From an uncultured Prevotellaceae bacterium (lineage in GTDB: Bacteria; Bacteroidota; Bacteroidia; Bacteroidales; Bacteroidaceae), in NCBI GenBank assembly GCA_900315105.1, contig OMXX01000146.1, positions 1-7,561 on the forward strand: a DNA stretch of 7,561 nucleotides. The letters are read 5' to 3'. Numbering within the stretch: the first letter of the stretch is position 1; each line of letters begins with the position of its first letter. A program made the translations under genes and the position numbers. The notes beneath the pieces were generated by a model that did no database searches, had not been told where the DNA came from, and was given only the letters and a program-made list of their open reading frames with translations. Positions 1 to 5,958 of this stretch are shown here, in pieces.

Positions 1-40
1 TAACGGACTGCCCTATTAGGTATCGCTCCTTCAGAGCTCT
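1..40 (-). repeat. REP-like hairpin repeat, partial at the window edge
   Basis: Read on the minus strand this is a small hairpin (GCTC/GAGC arms at 25-28 and 34-37) followed by a tail containing CCTAATAGGGCAG. Bases 3-21 are the exact reverse complement of 7485-7503, so the element recurs in opposite orientation at the other end of the window. I associate this architecture with Bacteroidetes extragenic palindromes mobilised by IS200-like RAYT transposases; that link is from memory. No transposase is present here. Bases 41-94 between the repeat and the comF stop hold nothing I can identify. Confidence 0.65.
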
Positions 41-94
41 TTCAACCACATGATAGTCAACAATATACAACTGAATAAATTCGTCGAACTCACG

Positions 95-814
95 TTAGAT
101 TAACATAGGTTCAGGGACTTCCTGTGCCTTTGCTTTTGAAGCAAATCCAAGTGCAAGGATGCTTATTTTCACGTTTTCTGCTTTCAGAATCTCATCCGCA
201 CACGAGATTGTAGTTGCACCGGTGGTTATAACATCATCCACAATAAGCACATGCTTGCCACTGATAGCATCCGCATCCTTCAGCACAAAGACATTATCCA
301 CATTATCACGGCGTTCTTCTCGGGTTAGATGGGTCTGGCTCCTGTCAAAGCTTTTTCTTATAACGGCATGTCTTTCAATAGGTATTCCTGTTACCTTGCT
401 TATTCCTCGTACTATCATTTCACTTTGGTTATAGCCACGCATCATTCTTCTTCTGATACTTACAGGCAATGGAATGATGCAATCAATATCATCAAACACG
501 CCCTTCATCTCATCAACAAGCATTCCCCCAAGTTCAATGGCGATACTAGCCCGTCCGTGATATTTCGCGCCATATACCAATCGGGCTTGGGCAGACTGAG
601 GGGTGAAATAGAAATAGGCCACAACCTTCTCTACAGGAATCTTCCCCCAATACATCCTCGCCAAAGGATTGTCGTATGGATGCTCCCAGAACATAGTCCT
701 GGGTATGTCCACGTTGCATCGCAGACATAAAGGATGTTCATCAAGCTCAAGACGCTTGCCACATACGGGACACATCCTCGGGAAAAAGAAATCGAGAAGG
801 GAAGAAAAAAGCAT
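95..814 (-). CDS. comF: ComF family protein (zinc-finger phosphoribosyltransferase-like)
   Basis: This 239-residue protein has the full ComF layout and normal family length. An N-terminal four-cysteine zinc-binding motif (C15, C18, C30, C33) precedes a type I phosphoribosyltransferase fold. Conserved blocks visible are IIPLPVSIRRRMMRGYNQS (about 113-131), RSQTHLTREERRDNV (158-172) and the PRPP-binding loop VLIVDDVITTGAT (189-201). In naturally competent bacteria ComF helps import or process single-stranded DNA in the cytoplasm. In Bacteroidales its role is not settled, so the symbol marks family rather than proven function. The ATG at 814 lies 15 bases after the stop of the upstream lipoprotein gene, so the two are probably co-transcribed. 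No Shine-Dalgarno sequence is seen, as is usual for Bacteroidetes. Confidence 0.93.
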   Translation of the reverse strand: MLFSSLLDFFFPRMCPVCGKRLELDEHPLCLRCNVDIPRTMFWEHPYDNPLARMYWGKIPVEKVVAYFYFTPQSAQARLVYGAKYHGRASIAIELGGMLVDEMKGVFDDIDCIIPLPVSIRRRMMRGYNQSEMIVRGISKVTGIPIERHAVIRKSFDRSQTHLTREERRDNVDNVFVLKDADAISGKHVLIVDDVITTGATTISCADEILKAENVKISILALGFASKAKAQEVPEPMLI

Positions 815-829
815 ATATATTACGGGGCA

Positions 830-1633
830 TTACTTTCCTATCCTTCCCAATACCCCTTTAAGTTCAGAATAAGGAATCAAGATATCCACATGCTCCTTAG
901 AATCCTCTAACTGGTATCTGTAGCCGATGTTCTTGCGCAAGGTTATCATAGCCTCAATAAAGGTTCGTGAGCTAGGCTCATTTGCCAATGCTGCAATAAC
1001 ACCCTGTTTCATGGCGTTTTTGTCCGCCATCCTCAATCCCTCGATAGTATAGAGACTCTTTGAAAGAGTTGCCAGATATATATAATTGTCACCTTCCCAG
1101 AATGCATCAACGATTTTCACGCCGCTCCCCACATCTGTAGGCATTCTGTTGCGCTCTAGATGTGTAATATTCTTCACAAGCTTCTCCGCAGCCGCAGTAC
1201 CAGTAAGAATGAATTTGTCAGTATTAGCCAGTTCCTCATTACTGATTGTCACAGATGCCACCTTGCCAGAAGTCTTGCCCTTATACTTCAAAGTTAAAGA
1301 AGCATCAGCATCGGCAATCTCCTTCACCATTTTCTGAAAAGCATTATTTCGAGCCACCATACATTGGAAATTCTCCTTTACCAAAGTGGTGTCCTTAATC
1401 AATCCATCGATATCATTCAGATTTTCATTCATGAGATACGTTAGTGTCACCACATCATCCTCATAGGTAACAGTCGTCATATCACCAATACTACCTAATC
1501 TGATAGGCAACTCTTTTTGTATCTTCTTAATCTCCATATTAAGCAGCGTTTTCTTCGCCACATTGGAGTCACATGACAGCAACATCACCACAAGCGATGC
1601 CAACATCAGTACGTTACAAGCAATTCTTTTCAT
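830..1633 (-). CDS. Putative lipoprotein of unknown function
   Basis: I do not recognise the family. The chosen ATG at 1633 gives 267 residues; an in-frame TTG at 1645 would only add four residues ahead of a textbook lipoprotein signal. The N-terminus has K2/R3, a hydrophobic stretch (about 4-19) and a lipobox-like VMLLSC, with C21 as the predicted lipidated cysteine. The mature protein is soluble-looking, with alternating lysine-rich and beta-type segments and no further membrane span. Residues after the cysteine (DSNVAKK) lack the acidic cluster reported as a surface-export signal in Bacteroidetes, so a periplasm-facing location is the safer inference. It is followed at 15 bases by comF. 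It is preceded by the 1663-1725 inverted repeat and an A/T-rich leader without a Shine-Dalgarno sequence. Confidence 0.8.
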   Translation of the reverse strand: MKRIACNVLMLASLVVMLLSCDSNVAKKTLLNMEIKKIQKELPIRLGSIGDMTTVTYEDDVVTLTYLMNENLNDIDGLIKDTTLVKENFQCMVARNNAFQKMVKEIADADASLTLKYKGKTSGKVASVTISNEELANTDKFILTGTAAAEKLVKNITHLERNRMPTDVGSGVKIVDAFWEGDNYIYLATLSKSLYTIEGLRMADKNAMKQGVIAALANEPSSRTFIEAMITLRKNIGYRYQLEDSKEHVDILIPYSELKGVLGRIGK

Positions 1634-1662
1634 AAACAATATCAATTCAAATTAACAATTAT

Positions 1663-1725
1663 CAATTAACAATTAACACGGAGGGCGAAAGGCATGCTAA
1701 TTGCCCTCATGTTAATTGTTAATTG
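1663..1725. repeat. Long intergenic inverted repeat (hairpin)
   Basis: A perfect 16-base inverted repeat (CAATTAACAATTAACA at 1663-1678 against 1710-1725) encloses a second perfect 6-base pair of arms (GAGGGC at 1681-1686, GCCCTC at 1703-1708). The loop contains the palindrome GCATGC. In total 22 base pairs can form with one small internal bulge. A 12-base direct copy of the right-arm sequence (1707-1718) recurs at 1729-1740. It lies between the DUF2167 stop and the lipoprotein start. It could act as a transcript-end or processing hairpin, or be a Bacteroidales A/T-rich intergenic repeat. No T-tract follows directly, so it is not a classical terminator. Confidence 0.75.
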
Positions 1726-1743
1726 TCTTCATGTTAATTGCAA

Positions 1744-2658
1744 TCATTCTTCCTCTTCATCCTCATCCTTCTTTTTGAAGAACTTCACGAATGCAGCAAT
1801 AGCACCGGCAACTGCAATTGCAATTATCTTCCAGAACTTAAGAAGGAAGATTCCAATTTTAGCCAAGATACCTGTTTTTGCCAATATTGTACCTGCAACG
1901 AGTCCGCCAATAGTCCATTCAGAAACCTTATCCCTGCTTGAGTCAAAGTCGGTATAAGCATACCCATTATCGTACTTCAAACAATCAATAATCTTTGATT
2001 CTAAATCAACAACCTCCTTGCAGTCTTTTGGATCAATAACAGCATTGATTGACACCAAACCATCCTTACCCAATATTCTCATGTCATAGTTTACTACATC
2101 CTCTCCTGAGAACGACAAAGTCTTAGCCCATACAAGAACATGACTATCTGCCAAGTACTTAGGACTTACAGCCCATCCTTTTATAGAATACTGGTTTTCC
2201 TTTGGAAGTGTCTTACTCTCTTCTTCTGCCCCTTTCTTCAAATTAGCAAGAAGATCATCATAGTCAACACTATTGGCATCATCATCCTTTACATATCCGC
2301 AATTTTCATATGAGATGATATAAGCCATTGGAACCTGATAAAAGCACAATGCAGTATTAGGAACCAATGCGCCCAAAAGTCCCTCGGCTCTGTCTTCTGG
2401 ATTACCCCAATAGCCAATCAAGAGAGTCCTGGCTTGAATACTATCCAGGAAAACGAATCCGGCAGGAACATTAATCGAAGCATGACAGGCAGGAAAATTC
2501 ACAACGCCCGTCTTTCCCTTAATTGAGTCCGCCTTCGCCTCGTTCAAAGCTTCCTGATCCACACCTTGCGCAAGCACATCTTCATCAGAAACATTAACAA
2601 AAGAACACAATCCCATTACAAGCATGAGAAGTGCACCAAATACAATCGTTTTCTTCAT
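1744..2658 (-). CDS. DUF2167 family membrane protein
   Basis: This 304-residue protein matches my knowledge of the DUF2167 family (function unknown). Telltale segments are VPAGFVFLDSIQARTLLIGYWGN (about 64-86), a stretch ending YENCGYVKDDDANSVDYDDLL, the GWAVSPKYLADSHVLVWAK region, the NYDMRILGKDGLVSINAV region, and the C-terminal GGLVAGTILAKTG start of a membrane segment. An N-terminal signal peptide (MKKTIVFGALLMLVMGLCSF) exports the domain. One or two hydrophobic segments at about 250-294 anchor it, followed by a short tail FFKKKDEDEEEE. This layout implies a periplasmic domain tethered to the inner membrane. The ATG at 2658 follows an A/T-rich leader. I see no clear promoter directly upstream, so transcription may come through from prsW. 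Confidence 0.9.
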   Translation of the reverse strand: MKKTIVFGALLMLVMGLCSFVNVSDEDVLAQGVDQEALNEAKADSIKGKTGVVNFPACHASINVPAGFVFLDSIQARTLLIGYWGNPEDRAEGLLGALVPNTALCFYQVPMAYIISYENCGYVKDDDANSVDYDDLLANLKKGAEEESKTLPKENQYSIKGWAVSPKYLADSHVLVWAKTLSFSGEDVVNYDMRILGKDGLVSINAVIDPKDCKEVVDLESKIIDCLKYDNGYAYTDFDSSRDKVSEWTIGGLVAGTILAKTGILAKIGIFLLKFWKIIAIAVAGAIAAFVKFFKKKDEDEEEE

Positions 2659-2705
2659 TTTTTTATAATTTTTAGTTTGTTATTAATATTCTAGATCCTC
2701 TACAT

Positions 2706-2823
2706 CTCCCTGAATAGGGGGACTTTCTTCGCGAATTGGCTCTTCCCCCTTAAAGGGTAAGCGTGAAAAGCGTCCCTAACCTCTCCCCTCTAACCGCAAA
2801 CCTCCCCTCCCCCTATACAGGGG
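2706..2823. repeat. GC-rich intergenic repeat with three CCCT-loop-AGGG hairpins
   Basis: The prsW-DUF2167 spacer contains three short hairpins of one pattern: 2708-2719 (CCCT GAAT AGGG), 2747-2757 (CCCT, 3-base loop, AGGG) and 2810-2823 (CCCCT ATAC AGGGG). The first and last also pair with each other as an imperfect inverted repeat (2708-2722 against 2808-2822, 14 of 15 matching). Between them is a C-rich plus strand with several CCCCTC-type runs. The base composition differs sharply from the flanking A/T-rich leader. I read it as a Prevotella-type intergenic repeat. It sits downstream of prsW and could attenuate or terminate its transcript. Confidence 0.6.
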
Positions 2824-2837
2824 AACCGAGGCAGGCT

Positions 2838-3557
2838 CTAAGCCACTCCATCCTTTCTAAGAAGACTGGCTATATGTTTATTCGAAACCTTACGTAAACG
2901 GTTAAGAAGAATCAGAACTGCAATACTAAGCAGACACGCAATATCCGGAAGCACAGATTGCACCATCAGGAATCCGTCATAAAGTCCGTGAGCCAATATC
3001 GGTATTCCGATGGCAAGCATCAAATACATCGGTTTCTTACCAACATTACTTGCAAAATGCGCCAAGGAATAGAAATATCCCATGATAATGGCGAAGAAGA
3101 AATGACCGGGTATGGCGAATAATGCACGCATTATACCAACGCCCAACCAGTTGTCATAGTTCTCAAACAAATACAGCACATTCTCAATACCTGCAAATCC
3201 CAGTCCTATGCAGACGGCATAAACAATTCCGTCAAAATGCTCATCAAAATGCCTGTTGTTCCTTACCACAAGCCATAACATGAGGAACTTTAAGCATTCC
3301 TCTGGAATAGCAGCCCCGAAGAAAGCGAAAGCCAACTGTCCTGTTATCGTCGTACTTTCCTCGCTATACAGTCCCATCTCCTTGAAAGGAACGGAAAGGA
3401 GCATCGACAATGGTGCGGAAAGCACCCCGAAGAACAAAGCCTTCACCAACTGCCAAGTCGGTTCCGGATTATTCTTGTCCTTTCGGTATATGAAGTATAG
3501 CGCAATAAGCACAGGCAACAAAGCCGCAACGAAAATCAATGTATCATTACTAAGCAT
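2838..3557 (-). CDS. prsW: PrsW family intramembrane metalloprotease
   Basis: This 239-residue polytopic membrane protein carries the defining PrsW motifs in order: AIPEECLKFL with EExxK (E86, E87, K90), the FDG segment leading to GFAGIEN (E125, N126), IPGH (H152) and AHGLYDG (H190, Y193, D194). These are the presumed metal-binding and catalytic residues of the PrsW/CPBP-type glutamic or metalloprotease clan. In Bacillus PrsW cleaves anti-sigma factor RsiW; the substrate here is unknown. Roughly seven hydrophobic segments are visible. The ATG at 3557 was preferred to an in-frame TTG at 3578 because the promoter at 3590-3619 would place the transcript start only about 6 bases before the TTG. 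It is divergent from the LRR gene. The DUF2167 membrane protein downstream is a possible functional neighbour. Confidence 0.9.
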   Translation of the reverse strand: MLSNDTLIFVAALLPVLIALYFIYRKDKNNPEPTWQLVKALFFGVLSAPLSMLLSVPFKEMGLYSEESTTITGQLAFAFFGAAIPEECLKFLMLWLVVRNNRHFDEHFDGIVYAVCIGLGFAGIENVLYLFENYDNWLGVGIMRALFAIPGHFFFAIIMGYFYSLAHFASNVGKKPMYLMLAIGIPILAHGLYDGFLMVQSVLPDIACLLSIAVLILLNRLRKVSNKHIASLLRKDGVA

Positions 3558-3589
3558 AGTATTTTCAAAAAAACTCAATTAGAGTTGTG

Positions 3590-3619
3590 CAAAGATACAA
3601 CTATTTCATGAAATTCAAG
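3590..3619 (-). promoter_or_regulatory. Bacteroidetes-type promoter for prsW
   Basis: On the minus strand there is an exact TAnnTTTG -7 element (TATCTTTG, 3597-3590). A TTG -33 element (3618-3616, preceded by C) lies 18 bases upstream. The expected transcript start is near 3584, giving a leader of about 25 bases to the ATG at 3557. This decides the start codon. Confidence 0.7.
3603..3614. promoter_or_regulatory. Perfect 12-base palindrome in the prsW promoter spacer
   Basis: ATTTCATGAAAT is its own reverse complement. It lies entirely between the -33 and -7 elements of the prsW promoter, which is a natural place for a repressor site. Function is inferred from position only. Confidence 0.4.
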
Positions 3620-3668
3620 AAGAAACAGCCAAGAAATAACAGATAGCAATTATATTTTCCATGAAAAA

Positions 3669-3700
3669 CTTGTCAGAATGACAATATATTTATAATTTTG
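3669..3700 (+). promoter_or_regulatory. Bacteroidetes-type promoter for the LRR gene
   Basis: CTTG at 3669-3672 is the -33 element and TAATTTTG at 3693-3700 is an exact TAnnTTTG -7 element, with a 20-base spacer. The expected start is near 3706, giving a leader of about 50 bases. Confidence 0.7.
3670..3684. promoter_or_regulatory. Operator-like inverted repeat overlapping the LRR-gene promoter
   Basis: TTGTCA-GAA-TGACAA is a perfect 6+6 inverted repeat with a 3-base spacer. It covers the -33 element and runs into the promoter spacer, so a bound dimer would compete with RNA polymerase or touch it. No regulator gene lies in the window to pair it with. Confidence 0.5.
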
Positions 3701-3706
3701 TAGCAC

Positions 3707-3726
3707 AAGAGTTCACAAAGACTCTT
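3707..3726 (+). promoter_or_regulatory. 5' leader hairpin of the LRR gene
   Basis: AAGAGT (3707-3712) pairs with ACTCTT (3721-3726) across an 8-base loop. It begins almost exactly at the predicted transcript start, so the mRNA would have a capped-like stem at its 5' end. Such stems can stabilise transcripts; that role is inferred. Confidence 0.4.
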
Positions 3727-3744
3727 TACTATGTTTTAATCGAC

Positions 3745-3749
3745 AAGGA
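3745..3749 (+). promoter_or_regulatory. Shine-Dalgarno-like ribosome binding site
   Basis: AAGGA sits 6 bases before the ATG at 3756. It stands out because the other starts in the window have none, and it supports this start codon. Confidence 0.55.
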
Positions 3750-3755
3750 TAAAAA

Positions 3756-5243
3756 ATGAAGCAGCAAATATTACATACAGGAGAGGTATATGCTCTCCAA
3801 GAAAAAGAAACTGGGAAGTGGTTCACTTTCCAGATTTTGCAAATTGGTGAAGAAAATGCTGTTCATGTAGATTTAGACTATTGGAGCGATAAGTTTCCAG
3901 AAGAAAGTGATCTCAAGAATATGGCTTATCTACGACTAAATCACCACAGTTGGAACAATAAGATTGATCATTGTTGGGCACCAATCAAGTATTTTCCATC
4001 TCACGCGATACTGATAGGGAGTATGCCCATTGTCCCTCTTGAGGAATGCAGAACCTATAGTAATTGGACAGATGGAAGTCAACAGAAATGGCAAGAAAGA
4101 TGGTACAAACTCCCTAAAGATCAGATTTCCGCATACAAAGATGCAGAAACAAGATGGAACGAAACCGTCATCGTGGCTGGTCAGGAAAAGAAAATTAATC
4201 TTAATGGACTATTTGACGATACTCTCAGCGCCGTTACTGATTTCTCGGAATTAGACAAGTTGCCAAGATTAGGACGTATCTGCACAACAAAAGATTATCC
4301 ACAACTTATACCGTTTTTGGAACGTAGATACCTTATTCGCGAATTGAACTGGGACGATTGTCAACGAAAAGAACTAGATCTCAGCCGTACACATCTAGAA
4401 GATATTGATATTAGCGGAAAAAATGTAGAACTTATAAAGTTACCTTCAAGCATAAACTCTTTAAGGCTAAGTGGTGAATTATCTCCAAAACTCCGTGTCA
4501 TTTCTCCACACGATGGCATTTTTTTGTGCCTTCGTGTGGAGTTACATAATGATTTCCTGCCCGATGTGGGATTAAGCCGACTAACAAATTTGCGCCTTAC
4601 AAACATTCAGGATTTCAGCCTAAAAAGTATTCCTTCACGATTCCCGAGCCTTACATGGTTAGGATTGGCAGGAAAGCCTGGTTATATCCACGACTTGATA
4701 GAAATCTCTAAACTGCACGAACTGGAAATATTAACAATGGACGACTTGTTCGGCTTCTACGATGATGAATTTCCTCGTCCCGAAGACCTTCCAGAACTTA
4801 GAAGGTTATGGATAGAGAGCATACCAGGAAATGCGGGAAAGGCAATAAGGAAGTTATACAAGAGTAAAGTTCAAGATTTCTCTGTTAAAAAATTACGTTC
4901 AGATGAATGGCTTAAGGAAAACATGAATAATCCTCTACGCCATTGGGATGGTAGTGAGTTCATACCAAAGTCAAAATACAACAAGTCCGTAGCTTTGTGG
5001 AAAGATACTCGTCGTCGTATTTTAGAAGAGGCTAATAAAACAGAGATTGATTTCCCTGCCATCAAGAACATAGCCGTTGAATATATTGAAGGATTCAATA
5101 AGCTTGATAGCCGCTCTCCTTTTATAGAGACAGAAGAGCGCGAAGACATCTTTACTGCTTTCGAGCAAATCCTTGACGAGACCAACATTAGCGAAGGAAG
5201 AGAAGATATCATACAAGCTATGGACGATAAGAGGGATTGGTAG
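3756..5243 (+). CDS. Imm26-like N-terminal domain plus leucine-rich-repeat protein
   Basis: This 495-residue protein has no signal peptide or membrane segment and is predicted cytoplasmic. Residues 1-118 begin ILHTGEVYALQEKETGKWFTF, then a GEENAVHVDLDYWSDKFPEES segment. This resembles the Imm26 immunity-protein fold (G-[DE]-hydrophobic-[FY]-A-L, then a strand with a charged turn); the match is from memory and moderate. Residues about 205-365 form irregular leucine-rich repeats (LDLSRTHLEDIDIS, INSLRLSGELSPKLRVIS, LSRLTNLRLTNIQDFSL, LTWLGLAG, LEILTMDDL). The C-terminus (about 405-495) is helical and charged and contains FNKLD (447-451) and FIETEERED (456-464), a pattern I recall from other immunity-like proteins. 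It has its own promoter and converges with the 5257-5952 gene 13 bases away. Toxin immunity or ligand sensing is an inference; LRR regions usually bind proteins. Confidence 0.75.
   Translation: MKQQILHTGEVYALQEKETGKWFTFQILQIGEENAVHVDLDYWSDKFPEESDLKNMAYLRLNHHSWNNKIDHCWAPIKYFPSHAILIGSMPIVPLEECRTYSNWTDGSQQKWQERWYKLPKDQISAYKDAETRWNETVIVAGQEKKINLNGLFDDTLSAVTDFSELDKLPRLGRICTTKDYPQLIPFLERRYLIRELNWDDCQRKELDLSRTHLEDIDISGKNVELIKLPSSINSLRLSGELSPKLRVISPHDGIFLCLRVELHNDFLPDVGLSRLTNLRLTNIQDFSLKSIPSRFPSLTWLGLAGKPGYIHDLIEISKLHELEILTMDDLFGFYDDEFPRPEDLPELRRLWIESIPGNAGKAIRKLYKSKVQDFSVKKLRSDEWLKENMNNPLRHWDGSEFIPKSKYNKSVALWKDTRRRILEEANKTEIDFPAIKNIAVEYIEGFNKLDSRSPFIETEEREDIFTAFEQILDETNISEGREDIIQAMDDKRDW
4504..4541 (+). 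other. Strong inverted repeat inside the LRR coding sequence
   Basis: CTCCACACGATGGCA (4504-4518) pairs with 4527-4541 at 14 of 15 positions around an 8-base loop (seven T then G). It encodes residues about 250-262 of the LRR protein in frame, so the gene is not interrupted. The mRNA would form a very stable stem here. The T7 run is also a slippage-prone homopolymer. Confidence 0.75.
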
Positions 5244-5256
5244 AAGTGAATAAAAT

Positions 5257-5952
5257 TCAGTTCTCAACATTCAACAAAAACAATCCTTCATCTATGAGAA
5301 TGGCATCAACAGCATCATAGAGGGCTTTCCAGTAACGCAATTCCGTCTTGCGTTTCTCATCACTACCAATGTCCGAATATGAGATGCTGTAGATATGCAC
5401 AAAATCGTATGGATTGCTCCTTGATGCCAAGATGTTCCATTTCTTTGTCTGACTATAAATAGCATCATACTGCAACGTAAAATTCTCTGCCATTTCAACC
5501 TGCTCTACCCCAGCTCGCATTATGTTAGCAAACTCCTTCAGATTATTCGACTTTGACATACCATGCTCATACACAGAAGAATATACACACGCAAAGAATT
5601 GTGACGGAGGTACTGTCTGACCATTGTCAAGAACCATCCTGCCATTCTCGAAACGCGTCTCAATGATATGCCCGATGACATCAACCAGCCGTTTGCCCGC
5701 CACCTCATCATCTATATACGTCACCTTTGGTCTGCCACCCTTACGAGGTTTCTTCAAATGATTCGGCTTAGAAATGACAGGCGAATCAGCAAGCCATGCC
5801 TGCTGTATCATGGAATGCAACTGCTGGGCAAAGTCCTGTGCATGCTTGGCATACGGAGAATCCTTGTCCACCATATTGATTGCAGAGTAAGCAGTCGTAA
5901 GCCCAGCCTTTACCTCTTCCCATTGTCTCTTATGCTCTTCAAGTGTCTTCAT
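5257..5952 (-). CDS. Hypothetical protein with basic AT-hook-like motif
   Basis: I do not recognise this 231-residue soluble protein. The ATG at 5952 is 6 bases after the stop of the HsdR-like gene; a TTG two codons earlier overlaps the intergenic gap and is less likely. Residues 1-55 look helical. Residues 62-76 form a basic linker (KPNHLKKPRKGGRPK) whose GGRPK core resembles an AT-hook. The remainder is mixed alpha/beta, with a helical C-terminal stretch near 200-222. The tight spacing indicates translation from one mRNA with the HsdR-like protein and suggests a shared job. DNA binding through the basic motif is inferred. A flexible linker without DNA contact is equally possible. It does not resemble the motor or C-terminal part of HsdR. 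Confidence 0.75.
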   Translation of the reverse strand: MKTLEEHKRQWEEVKAGLTTAYSAINMVDKDSPYAKHAQDFAQQLHSMIQQAWLADSPVISKPNHLKKPRKGGRPKVTYIDDEVAGKRLVDVIGHIIETRFENGRMVLDNGQTVPPSQFFACVYSSVYEHGMSKSNNLKEFANIMRAGVEQVEMAENFTLQYDAIYSQTKKWNILASRSNPYDFVHIYSISYSDIGSDEKRKTELRYWKALYDAVDAILIDEGLFLLNVEN

Positions 5953-5958
5953 AGGCAA

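Noticed and set aside
3558..3578. Seven-residue extension of prsW from a TTG at 3578
   Set aside because: The predicted transcript start near 3584 leaves almost no leader, and an ATG follows at 3557.
3701..3716. Possible sigma-54 (-24/-12) promoter, TAGCAC-N5-TTCA, upstream of the LRR gene
   Set aside because: Both invariant dinucleotides (GG and GC) are broken, and an exact TAnnTTTG promoter lies just upstream.
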